From JACKIP01 sp963710165 (GTDB lineage Bacteria; Pseudomonadota; Alphaproteobacteria; Micavibrionales; Micavibrionaceae): 64,000 bases of DNA. The position numbers were made by a program, and so were the translations under genes. The notes below the pieces were generated by a model, which searched no databases, was not told the origin of the DNA, and saw only the letters and a program-made list of their open reading frames with translations. The stretch lies in NCBI GenBank assembly GCA_963710165.1, contig CAVPYZ010000002.1:62001-126000 (forward strand), read 5' to 3'. Position 1 is the first letter of the stretch. Each line of letters opens with the position of its first letter. This document shows, piece after piece, positions 8,010 through 16,411 of this stretch.

Positions 8010-8727
8010 ATGGTTACAATCTCTTCTAAAGGAATAAAGAAAGAAATATTTTTAATGATATGCTTGTTTTAGGTGTCAGCTTGCATAATCCTAACATAGC
8101 GGGCGATAGGTTGAAATATATGATTGATTGGATCGCTGAAAAAAAGAATTTTAAGAAATGTTATATAGATTTATCTGATACACTTTATCGCCATAACTAT
8201 ATGCTGGTTAATTCAATTCCGAAGATGAAGCAAGTAAAAAAAGCTGTAGATCAGGGGAATAAATGGCTAAATAGACATCAGGAGATTATTGATCGATTGG
8301 ACATTCCCGTATCTATTTTAAGATGGGATCAGTGGCTGAATAATCCTGAATTTTGCGTATATTTTAGATGCTCTGAAAAATAATTATGAAGAACATAAAG
8401 GATTCAGAAAAACGTATTATGGATGATGTATCAAAGCTTTTCTTCTCACGAAAAGGTGTAAATACTAGCCATATATTACCAAAAGAATTATCGCACTGTG
8501 TAAATTTTTTGTTGGAAGAATTAGCATGCCACACGATTATGTATGGAAAAATTAAAGCAACAACTTTCTATCCGGGCAGTCAGCCTTCCTGTTATAAATA
8601 TGTTAAAGAAAACGGATTGCCTGATATTCCGGAAGGTTTGAAAAATATGTATTATTCAAGGCTCATCTTTCATGGCATAGAGAAGAAAAGAAATCAGACT
8701 TTACCAACAGAAATTAAAGCAGCCTAA
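8010..8727 (+). pseudogene. tRNA-dependent cyclodipeptide synthase (CDPS), interrupted by three frameshifts
   Basis: CDPSs take two aminoacyl-tRNAs and make a cyclic dipeptide (diketopiperazine). The gene starts at the ATG at 8010, nine bases after a strong AAAGGAG (7994-8000). Reading it as one protein needs three single-base corrections, all in homopolymers: one T short in the T run at 8049-8053, one T too many in 8351-8354, and one A too many in 8408-8412. The result is about 238 aa, the normal family length. The N-terminal part has GVSLHNP, with Ser at the position of the catalytic Ser37 of AlbC, and LSDTLYRHNY, and then the basic helix (VKKAVDQGNKWLNRH). The C-terminal part has VNFLLEE (Glu182 position) and FYPGSQPS (Tyr202 followed by Pro). 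As written, only an N-terminal fragment (8060-8383) and a C-terminal fragment (8386-8727) are open. No tailoring enzyme is adjacent. Confidence 0.8.
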
Positions 8728-8732
8728 AGCTC

Positions 8733-10795
8733 TTAAGCTACTTTCTTATCTTCCAGTAATCCTTCTCGGCGTAAAACGGCATTTTCATCTGCGGCACGCC
8801 CGCGGAAGCGTTCATATAGCTCTTGTGGTGGTTCTGTTCCGCCTTTGCTTAAGACGTGATTTTTATATTTATCGGCAACACCTTTATCATATAAGCCTTT
8901 TTCTTTGAAGTATTCGAACGCATCGGCGTCCAGAACTTCCGCCCATTTATAGCTGTAGTAGCCTGCGGAATATCCACCCGCGAATAAATGTGAAAAACTG
9001 GCAGACATCGGTCCGGCATAGCGCGGGAAGAGAGACGTTGCGGCGGTGATATCATCCTCAAACTCTTCAACGCTTTTTATCTGTGACGGCTCGGTCGTGT
9101 GCCATGCCATATCCAGTAAGCCAAAGTTTGTCTGGCGCAATCCTGCCCAGCCGGTCATAAAGTTTTTGGCGGCCACAACTTTATCAATTAAGTCCTGTGG
9201 TATTTTTTCACCTGTTTCGTGATGGGCGGAGATTAGCCCCAATGTTTCTGTCTCGTAACACCAGTTTTCCTGTACCTGAGACGGAAGCTCGACAAAATCC
9301 CATTTAACAGATGTACCGGAGACGCTTTGATACGTCACATCGGATAGAAGTCCGTGAACCGCATGACCCATTTCATGGAACAATGTCAGAACTTCATCAT
9401 GTGTTAAAAGAGACGGGCTATCTTTCGTCGGTTTGGTAAAATTACAAACAATCGCAATGACAGGACGCTCAACATTTCCCTTATACAACCCTTGTGAGCG
9501 ATAGGCCGTCATCCATGCGCCTTGTTTCTTACCGGTTCGCGGAAAGAAATCCGCATAAAATGTTCCGATAAAACGACCTGTGTCTTTTTCTTCCACATCA
9601 TAGGCGCGAACATCGCTGTGCCAGACAGGATATTTGTCTTTTGCTTCGATAAATTTCAAGCCGAATAGCTTGCTGAAATGTTCAAACGTTCCATCCAGAA
9701 CTGTTTGAAGCGGGAAGTAGGGGCGTAGATCCTCATCGGAAAAATCAAATAATTTCTGTTTTAGTTTTTCGCTGTAGTAAGACACATCCCACGGTTTCAA
9801 ATCATCGGTAAATCCGAATTCCTTGGCAAAGTCCTGCAGGTCTTTTAAATCTTTTTCAGCGGCGGGCTTGTAAACCCCCATCATTTTATTGAGGAAATCC
9901 ATCACATTTTGCGGAGTTTGTGCCATGCGACGATCAAGAACATAATGTGCGTGTGTCTCAAAACCTAAAAGTTTTGCACGCTCATTACGTAAGGAAACAA
10001 TCTCCATCACATTTTCACGGTTATCATATTCATGCTCGCCATTCGGGGCGTATCCTCGAGATGCAAAACCGCGCCATAGTTTTTCACGCAGCTCACGCTT
10101 ATCGGCATATTGCAGGAATGGAATGACGCTTGGAAAGTCCAAGGTGAAAAGCCATTTGCCGTCATAGCCTTTTTCTTCTGCCATGTGCCTTGCCATGGCG
10201 CGCGCACTATCCGGTAGCCCTGAGAGATCATCTTCATTATCAATGACCAATTCGAATTGCTCGGCTGATTTGGTGGCGTTATTTGCAAATTGTGGCCCCA
10301 AGACGGACAGCTTTTCTGAAATCTCTCTCAGGCGTTTTTGACCTGCCTCGTCCAACAGCGCACCATTACGTGCAAAACCCTGATAGCTATTATCTAAAAC
10401 AGTATCTTGTTCAGGTGACAGGTCTAGGTCTTCGCGCTGTTCCCACAGAGTTTTTACGCGGGCGAACAAATCCGCATCCATCAAAATATCGTTTGAAAAC
10501 GCAGAATTAATCGGGCCAATCTTCTCGGCAAGTTCTTGCAGGCCGTCCGTACCATTGGCCGTTAGTTGGTTGTAAAAGATGGAGGTGGCGTTATCCAGCA
10601 TCTCCGATGAGCCTTCAAGTGCGACAATCGTATTTTCAAATGTGGGGGCGTCGGAATTATTTTTAATGTCATCAATGTTTTTGCGTGCCTGTTCAATGCC
10701 TTTTTCAACGGCGGGAAGAAAGTGGCTTTCCTCAACCTTATCAAATTGCGGCGCGTAATTGGGAAGGGGGAATAATCAAATAATGGGTTGCTCAT
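8733..10795 (-). CDS. prlC: M3-family oligopeptidase (oligopeptidase A), one frameshift as written
   Basis: Zinc metallopeptidase of the thimet oligopeptidase/Dcp family that degrades signal-peptide fragments and other short peptides in the cytoplasm. The zinc motif is FHEMGHAVHG, with the downstream Glu in ELPSQVQENW. The main frame opens at 10601, but the true N-terminus (MSNPLFDYSPFP) lies in another frame starting at ATG 10795. Adding one base near 10757 (FPNYAPQFDKVEESHFLPA) joins the two and gives 687 aa, the normal family length. The missing base is either a sequencing error or a real lesion. It is convergent with the CDPS gene and divergent from mnmD. Confidence 0.88.
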
Positions 10796-10842
10796 ATGTG
10801 TTCTGCTATCTTCTCGTTTTAAAATTGTGACTTCTAATATAT

Positions 10843-11526
10843 ATGTTCTTTATGTCCGATGTGCCAAGGTCAAAAATGTTCGATGATATATATTTCTCTG
10901 CCGAAGATGGTCGTGCAGAGACGAAACACGTCTTTCTGGATCATAATAACCTGCCACAACGATTTTTGGAAACAGAGCGTTTTACGATTTGTGAAACAGG
11001 ATTTGGAACGGGTTTAAACTTTCTGATGGCATGGGAGGCCTTTCAACGAAGCAACGCAACAGGAACGCTGCATTTTATTTCTTTTGAAAAATACCCCTTG
11101 AATAAAAGAGACATTGACGCAGCATTATCACCGTATTTTTCACAAGATATTTTAAATCGTTTTTTGGTTGGCTATGCACAAACGTGTGAGGGTTTTTATG
11201 AAACACATTATGATGAGCGGCGTATCAAGCTGACGATTTATTTCGGCGATATGAATGAACAAATCCAAGATGTTGAAGAGCGAGTAGATGCCTGGTTTTT
11301 AGACGGGTTTGCGCCTGCAAAAAACCCTGATATGTGGAGCGAAACTCTATTTGAACATATGGCGAGTTTAAGCGGCGAGGGTACAACATGTTCCACATTC
11401 ACGGCGGCAGGAATTGTTAAACGAGGGCTGATACAGGCGGGTTTTGATGTTGAAAAGGTAAGGGGATTCGGACGTAAGCGCGATATGTTGCGGGGTTTGT
11501 ATAACCGTCATTGCGAACGAACGTGA
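10843..11526 (+). CDS. mnmD: MnmC N-terminal half: tRNA mnm5s2U methyltransferase (MnmD-like)
   Basis: SAM-dependent methyltransferase that completes 5-methylaminomethyl-2-thiouridine at the tRNA wobble position; it belongs to the DUF752/MnmC N-terminal family. Visible are FDDIYFS, the SAM motif ETGFGTGLNFLMAWEAF, FISFEKYPL, the catalytic-region DAWFLDGFAPAKNPDMWS, and FGRKRDMLRG. In E. coli this domain is fused to an FAD oxidoreductase. Here the frame ends inside a palindromic element (last residues RHCERT) and the oxidoreductase half begins 72 bases later. The start could also be the ATG at 10852; no clear ribosome site separates the options. Confidence 0.9.
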   Translation: MFFMSDVPRSKMFDDIYFSAEDGRAETKHVFLDHNNLPQRFLETERFTICETGFGTGLNFLMAWEAFQRSNATGTLHFISFEKYPLNKRDIDAALSPYFSQDILNRFLVGYAQTCEGFYETHYDERRIKLTIYFGDMNEQIQDVEERVDAWFLDGFAPAKNPDMWSETLFEHMASLSGEGTTCSTFTAAGIVKRGLIQAGFDVEKVRGFGRKRDMLRGLYNRHCERT

Positions 11527-11589
11527 AGCAATCTAACATACATACTGGCGGACTAGATTGCTTTGTCGCTGTAAGCTTCTCGCAATGAC
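11507..11589. repeat. Palindromic element, family A copy 1 (inside mnmC)
   Basis: About 83 bases bounded by GTCATTGCGA and TCGCAATGAC as inverted ends, with inner inverted arms AAGCAATCTA and TAGATTGCTT. Copies 2 (25363) and 3 (55503) share ends and inner arms. It supplies the last codons and the stop of the methyltransferase half, and ends ten bases before the start codon of the oxidoreductase half. Confidence 0.85.
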
Positions 11590-11598
11590 AGGAAAACT

Positions 11599-12711
11599 AT
11601 GACACATAAAACAGCCATTATCGGGGGCGGTCTTGCGGGAACATCTTGCGCTTATTTCCTGAAACAGCGCGGGTATGAGCCGGTCATTTTTGAGGCGAAT
11701 GACCATTTGGCATCGGGCGCATCCGGCAATCCGATCGGTCTTTATAATCCACGATTTTTTGCAAATAAATCCCCCGAAGCCGATTTTTATATTGATGCCT
11801 ATTTAGGGGTGTCCAAGTTATTTAAAACACTTGGCGATAAAATAGATCATAGCCCGCATGGAAGCATGCATTTGCTGACGACCGAAGATAAAGCAAAACG
11901 TTTTTCCAAAATGATTGAAAACTGGGGGTTGCCCGATCAGGAGATGCGGATGGTTCATGCGTCAGAGGCAAGTGAGATAACAGGGATTGACCTTCAGCAT
12001 GGCGGATTATTTCTGGCAAATTCCGGCGCGATTGCTCCTGCCAAATTATGCGACATTTATGCTGACGGGATAGAGGTTCGCTTGAACACACCGATTGATG
12101 TCATTACCCTGAATGATGCCTGGTATATAGGGGAGGATAAGTTCGACTCGGTTATACTTGCTTGCGGTACAGGTATCAAACACTTCGATCAGGCAGAATG
12201 GCTGCCTGTTCACAGCGTCCGTGGACAGATCAGCGGATTTGAAGAAAGCCCGACGTCACGCAACCTGAAAACCAATATCAATTATGGTGGCTACATTACA
12301 CCATCGCTGAATGGTGTTCATACCTGTGGCTCGACCTTTCAAAAATGGCTAACCCATACAGATGTACTGGAAGAGGATAATGACTATATCTTGGATAAAC
12401 TGACAACTGCCGTCCCCGCGCTGGATGATATAAAGACCTGCGTAGATGCCAGAGCGTCTTTAAGAACGGCATCCCAAGACAGGTTGCCCATTATCGGTAG
12501 GTTGCCTATACACGATCTGAGCGCCAAAGAGGTTAAGCATTTGCCCAATATCTATACAACCGTTGCACACGGATCGCACGGTATTGTCACCAGCTATATG
12601 GCGGCGATGATGATTGTTGACGAAATCTGCGGTGAGCCCATACCAAAATACGCTGAGTGTTTTCTGGCAGAAAGATTTTTAAAGCGGTTACAAAAAGCAC
12701 ATGCGGGATAG
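11599..12711 (+). CDS. mnmC: MnmC C-terminal half: FAD-dependent cmnm5s2U oxidoreductase
   Basis: FAD oxidoreductase of the DAO family that removes the carboxymethyl group from cmnm5s2U34 in tRNA, the step before methylation by the preceding gene. The dinucleotide fold is at the very start (AIIGGGLAGTSCAYFL). A family segment GASGNPIGLYNPRF follows, then RGQISGF, and the C-terminal TTVAHGSHGIVTSYMAA loop typical of MnmC. Length 370 aa. The ATG is preceded by AGGA six bases upstream, just outside the repeat element. The stop overlaps the start region of the next gene (TAGTGATG), so translation is probably coupled. Confidence 0.92.
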   Translation: MTHKTAIIGGGLAGTSCAYFLKQRGYEPVIFEANDHLASGASGNPIGLYNPRFFANKSPEADFYIDAYLGVSKLFKTLGDKIDHSPHGSMHLLTTEDKAKRFSKMIENWGLPDQEMRMVHASEASEITGIDLQHGGLFLANSGAIAPAKLCDIYADGIEVRLNTPIDVITLNDAWYIGEDKFDSVILACGTGIKHFDQAEWLPVHSVRGQISGFEESPTSRNLKTNINYGGYITPSLNGVHTCGSTFQKWLTHTDVLEEDNDYILDKLTTAVPALDDIKTCVDARASLRTASQDRLPIIGRLPIHDLSAKEVKHLPNIYTTVAHGSHGIVTSYMAAMMIVDEICGEPIPKYAECFLAERFLKRLQKAHAG

Positions 12712-12713
12712 TG

Positions 12714-13751
12714 ATGGTTTTTTTCAGTATCTTTTTAATCTTGGTCGTAACCGCACTTCTTTTTATCGCAGGGCGAAAGATTGCAATAATTGCGGGCCTT
12801 CATAACGCCCCCGAAGCGGGTAAGCCCTATGCTGGGATTATAGGGGGCATTATCATAGTCCCGGTCTTATTGTTTTTATCCTATATGATTGGTATTGATT
12901 TCAGTGATCATGCGTATTTCATCACGGCCTTGTTGTTTATAACAATTATCGGTTTGATAGATGATATTTACCACCTGCGCCCCTTTATAAAATTATCAGG
13001 TCAGATCATAGCGGCGTGTTTAGTTGTGTACGGTGAGGGCATTATTTTAGAATCGCTCGGCACTATATGGGGGCAGGAGCTTTTACTGGGGAGCGCCGCA
13101 CCGATTTTCACGATAATCTGTTTGGTTTTTATCATGAATGCGATGAATTTGATTGATGGTCTGGACGGGCTATGCGGTGGTGTCAGCCTAATTATTATGG
13201 TCTGCCTATCATATGTGAGCTTTTTCACAATAGGGGCCGACTATGCACTGTTTCTGTATTTACTGATCTTTCCCTTACTCACGTTTATGGTCTTTAATTT
13301 TCGATTTTATCCACAAAAGCGTGCACTCGTCTTTTTAGGCGATTCAGGCAGTTTGTCGCTTGGGCTGATGATTGGTGTTTTTGCCATTAATTTAAGTCAG
13401 CAGCAAAATCTTGATGATCAAGTGTCTATCCCGCCCGTCGTCATGGCATGGATATTGTCTTATCCTGTTTTTGACGCACTTGCCGTTTTTATCATACGTC
13501 TGATAAAACGTCGTTCGCCCTTTTATACGGATCGAACACACCTGCATTATCTTTTATATGATCACAATATTGGCGTTATAAAGATTGTATGGTTTTTGTA
13601 CGCACTTACCCTTTTTTACGCCGCGGTGGGAATAGGGGGCATATTTTACTTTAATTTAGACCAGCTTCATCTGGCGGTGTTGTGGGTATTTTTTCTGATG
13701 GCGCATTGCGGGCTTGTTTATTATCTTTCGAATAAATCCTACCCGAAATAA
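12714..13751 (+). CDS. Undecaprenyl-phosphate GlcNAc-1-phosphate transferase, WecA/MraY family
   Basis: Integral membrane enzyme that transfers a sugar-1-phosphate from a UDP-sugar to undecaprenyl phosphate, starting O-antigen-like or teichoic-like polymer synthesis. There are about ten to eleven membrane helices. Family motifs are GLIDDIYHLRP (first Asp pair), NAMNLIDGLDGLCGG, FLGDSGSLSLG and the histidine loop DRTHLHYLL. The start is taken as ATG 12714 (GTG 12711 is also possible), overlapping the stop of the MnmC half; the upstream in-frame ATG at 12657 would add a non-family N-terminus. It is WecA-like rather than MraY, because the peptidoglycan cluster is absent. The 3' end overlaps the convergent membrane gene by 13 bases. 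Confidence 0.88.
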   Translation: MVFFSIFLILVVTALLFIAGRKIAIIAGLHNAPEAGKPYAGIIGGIIIVPVLLFLSYMIGIDFSDHAYFITALLFITIIGLIDDIYHLRPFIKLSGQIIAACLVVYGEGIILESLGTIWGQELLLGSAAPIFTIICLVFIMNAMNLIDGLDGLCGGVSLIIMVCLSYVSFFTIGADYALFLYLLIFPLLTFMVFNFRFYPQKRALVFLGDSGSLSLGLMIGVFAINLSQQQNLDDQVSIPPVVMAWILSYPVFDALAVFIIRLIKRRSPFYTDRTHLHYLLYDHNIGVIKIVWFLYALTLFYAAVGIGGIFYFNLDQLHLAVLWVFFLMAHCGLVYYLSNKSYPK

Positions 13752-14344
13752 TTCAGACCGATTTGGTGAACAATTTTATTTGAAATTTCCCGAACGGCTA
13801 GCGCGAATATGGCACAGGCGGCGCCCAATTCCCACGGCACATTTAAAACGCGTGTAATTGTATAGGACGAAATGGCAAGGCCATATAAAATGGTTACCGT
13901 TGCAACCATATAAATCACCATCCATTCATAGCCACCCGAAAGAACCATGAGCGTCATTGGCAGATTAATAAAAAACCCGATAATCGTCATCCAGTTTCCT
14001 GCGGCAAGAAAGTCGTAGTAATATTGGGTGCGGTCCATAAACTTCGCAAACATATACATGACGAACAGCATAAAAGCGGTCACAATGATTGCCTTAGCAA
14101 AAGAGATCGCAATAAATTCACCGAAGCCAAAATTCTTAAGGCCTTCTAGTTTTGACAGATCCTGAAGCTCTGTATTATGTGTCATACTAAGCCCCCAAAT
14201 CCCGTATGGCAGGAATATCAGCGGTATTAAGAATGACAACAACATGGCTTTAAATGTCGTGTCTCTAAACGCTTTTTCACCACCACGGATAAACAGGCAA
14301 AGGTCTAATGCACCCCGTATTTTCGTTAAAATAAATGACTTCAT
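13739..14344 (-). CDS. Hypothetical integral membrane protein, 201 aa
   Basis: Not recognised. It has roughly five hydrophobic segments (about residues 33-52, 77-100, 116-135, 141-162 and 172-188), short loops and an amphipathic N-terminus. The overall plan resembles Yip1-like or similar small membrane proteins, but no diagnostic motif is visible. The start ATG overlaps the symporter stop (ATGA), so translational coupling and a link to that transporter are likely. Confidence 0.6.
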   Translation of the reverse strand: MKSFILTKIRGALDLCLFIRGGEKAFRDTTFKAMLLSFLIPLIFLPYGIWGLSMTHNTELQDLSKLEGLKNFGFGEFIAISFAKAIIVTAFMLFVMYMFAKFMDRTQYYYDFLAAGNWMTIIGFFINLPMTLMVLSGGYEWMVIYMVATVTILYGLAISSYTITRVLNVPWELGAACAIFALAVREISNKIVHQIGLNYFG

Positions 14345-15660
14345 TTGATCAACCTGTCCATCACGACACAGGCCGTCAAATCACCTGTGACATTTATTGT
14401 TGTACGGCACATATCAAGAAGCCGGTCAACGCCGAGTATCAATGCCACACCCGCCGGCGGCACGCCGATTCCGGTCAGGATTGTTGTTAAAACGACAATG
14501 CCAACACCGGGTGTAGCAGGTGTTCCGATAGATGCACCAATGGTGGTGAGAAGCAGAATGATTATTTCTGTCCCCCCTAATTCCACGCCAAATACCTGAC
14601 ACAGGAATAACGCGGCAACCGCTTGATAGAGGGCTGTGCCGTCCATATTTATGGTTGCGCCAAGTGGAATAATAAAACGGCTAATTGATGGTTTCACGCG
14701 CAGGCGTTCCTCCGCAATGGATATAGAAACCGGCATCGTCGCGGCGGAGCTTGAGGTTGAAAACGCAATCAGTTGCGCCTCCTTAATTCCCGACATGAAC
14801 GCAAATAGGGATCGTTTCCCCAATGTCACAGCAATGGTCATATAAACCATCATCACACATCCCAGTCCTAATAAAACGGTCAGGGAGTATAAACCGATGC
14901 TTTGAATGGCATCAAAGCCAGTACGGATAATAATATCGCATAGCAGTCCAAAAACCGCATAGGGCGCAATATACATTGCCCAGCCAATAATACGCATGGT
15001 CAGCATTTGTATGGAACGGCTAATTCTAATCAGCGGCTCTGCGCTTCTCTCAGGAATGGAAAGCATGGCAATACCGACAATCACACTGGCAATAACGATC
15101 TGGAGCATGTTTTTATCAAGCTCGGCTTGTGCAATATTCGTTGGAATTAAATTTGCAATACGCTGTGGAACCGTCAAATCATCAAGATTATAATCAGGTA
15201 TTGTATCATTTGCCGCGCCGGAATTCATCATGCTTGTGACCAAATCCTCGCTAAACCCGTCACCGGGGCGTATTAACTCAACCAAAAAAATACCGATTGC
15301 AATGGCAATTCCTGTTGTCGCGATAAAATAGGGAATGAGGGCAAACGAAATTTTCTTCACAAAACCTAGGTTTCTGGAGGAATTAATCCCCAGTATAATT
15401 GACACGATCACCAATGGCACAACCACCATCTGGATCAGCCCCAGAAACAGCTTTCCGGGCACGGCTATCCATTCGGCTAGTTTATCCGCCTCAAATGGGT
15501 CGTCGGTATAGATCGCGGCACCCTGCGGGGAAAGTAAGAGACCGACAAAAACGCCTAAAATCATTCCGATCAGGATTTTTATCCATAATTTGTCATGAAT
15601 AATGTGCTCATTCACATCATCCATAACCTGCGCCCGCGGCGTTTGGTGTTCTTCATTCAT
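14341..15660 (-). CDS. Dicarboxylate/amino acid:cation symporter (DAACS family, GltP/DctA-like)
   Basis: Secondary transporter taking up C4-dicarboxylates or acidic amino acids with Na+ or H+. The 439 aa length fits the family. Eight membrane helices and the two re-entrant loops are visible: the Ser-rich loop AFSTSSSAATMPVS, the helix 7 motif GATINMDGTALYQ, and the HP2/TM8 region (GTPATPGVGIVVL, then DRLLDMCRTTINVTGD). The Arg in DMCRTT, next to the substrate site, points to acidic amino acids or dicarboxylates rather than neutral ones. The N-terminus carries a cytoplasmic extension of about 25 residues. It is first in a two-gene unit with the downstream membrane protein. Confidence 0.92.
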   Translation of the reverse strand: MNEEHQTPRAQVMDDVNEHIIHDKLWIKILIGMILGVFVGLLLSPQGAAIYTDDPFEADKLAEWIAVPGKLFLGLIQMVVVPLVIVSIILGINSSRNLGFVKKISFALIPYFIATTGIAIAIGIFLVELIRPGDGFSEDLVTSMMNSGAANDTIPDYNLDDLTVPQRIANLIPTNIAQAELDKNMLQIVIASVIVGIAMLSIPERSAEPLIRISRSIQMLTMRIIGWAMYIAPYAVFGLLCDIIIRTGFDAIQSIGLYSLTVLLGLGCVMMVYMTIAVTLGKRSLFAFMSGIKEAQLIAFSTSSSAATMPVSISIAEERLRVKPSISRFIIPLGATINMDGTALYQAVAALFLCQVFGVELGGTEIIILLLTTIGASIGTPATPGVGIVVLTTILTGIGVPPAGVALILGVDRLLDMCRTTINVTGDLTACVVMDRLIK

Positions 15661-15719
15661 AAATAGAAGTGTAGCAGGTCATCACTATTGGTCAAGAAAT
15701 CCGACTCTTCAAAAAGGTT

Positions 15720-16016
15720 TCAATAAATGGCTGGTTTTTGGGCGATAACGGCTTTTCGTTTTTTGCGTTTACGTGTCTGATGGATACATTTGAAAATGCC
15801 ATAGCAACTTATGCATATCCAGAAAAGCTGAATAACAAAGCTTGAGGCGTTCCAGTAATAAAATGTTGACTATAAAACAAGAGAAGCAGCAAAAAAGTTC
15901 AAGACCGAATATGTAATAGTCCGCGCAAATCTTCTGCGATATTGCAGCAATGCATAAGATAAAACATACAGACCCGCACCTAACAACCCAACCATTTCAG
16001 AGAATATTAATTCCAT
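15720..16016 (-). pseudogene. Small membrane protein with CBU_0592-like domain, in-frame stop
   Basis: Reading from ATG 16016 gives MELIFSEMVGLLGAGLYVLS, a YSVLNFFAASLVL helix, then an amber stop at 15870-15872. The same frame continues as STFYYWNASSFVIQLFWICI and a basic tail to TGA at 15720. The pattern (GLLGAGLYVLSY, LN..A..L, FNLAS-FxIQxFWIxIS) matches small three-helix CBU_0592-like proteins. With the stop, only 48 codons are translated. One base change would restore about 98 codons. This pseudogene fills most of the 412-base gap between the symporter and the ferredoxin. Confidence 0.65.
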
Positions 16017-16072
16017 TTCACACCTTTTTGCGAAACAAAATAACAGATAGATGCGTCAGTGGAAAGTGCGTA

Positions 16073-16411
16073 TTACCAGTTATTATCCGTTCCGGGAACG
16101 GCAACAACCAATTCATCAAATTCATCGTCCATTCGTATCTGGCAACACAGGCGCGACGTTTTACGCAGATCAAATGCCAGATCAAGCATATCCTCTTCCT
16201 CTTCTGAAATCTCGCCTTCATCCGGCAATGCCTTTTCATACCAATCGGGATGGATATAGGCATGACAAGTCGCGCATGATAACGATCCGCCGCATGCACC
16301 TTCTATCTCGTCTATCTTATGTTTTTGCGCAATTTCCATCACGGATAACCCTGCGGGCGCATCAACTTCTTTCTTCGTTCCATCTTTTAAGATGAATGTC
16401 ATTTTTGGCAT
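16073..16411 (-). CDS. Adrenodoxin-type [2Fe-2S] ferredoxin
   Basis: Electron carrier of the vertebrate/Isc-type class. The cluster ligands are seen as CGGSLSCATCH (C-x5-C-x2-C) and the later C in RLCCQI; the acidic partner-binding stretch EGEISEEEEDMLD lies between them. Length 112 aa. Its start codon immediately follows the esterase stop codon, with the cysteine desulfurase upstream. This suggests a role in Fe-S assembly or in feeding electrons to a partner such as a cytochrome P450 or oxygenase; the operon favours the first. Confidence 0.93.
   Translation of the reverse strand: MPKMTFILKDGTKKEVDAPAGLSVMEIAQKHKIDEIEGACGGSLSCATCHAYIHPDWYEKALPDEGEISEEEEDMLDLAFDLRKTSRLCCQIRMDDEFDELVVAVPGTDNNW

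Noticed and set aside
6944..8732. Prophage or toxin-antitoxin island
   Set aside because: No integrase, structural phage gene or recognisable toxin; an XRE regulator and tiny ORFs alone are not enough.
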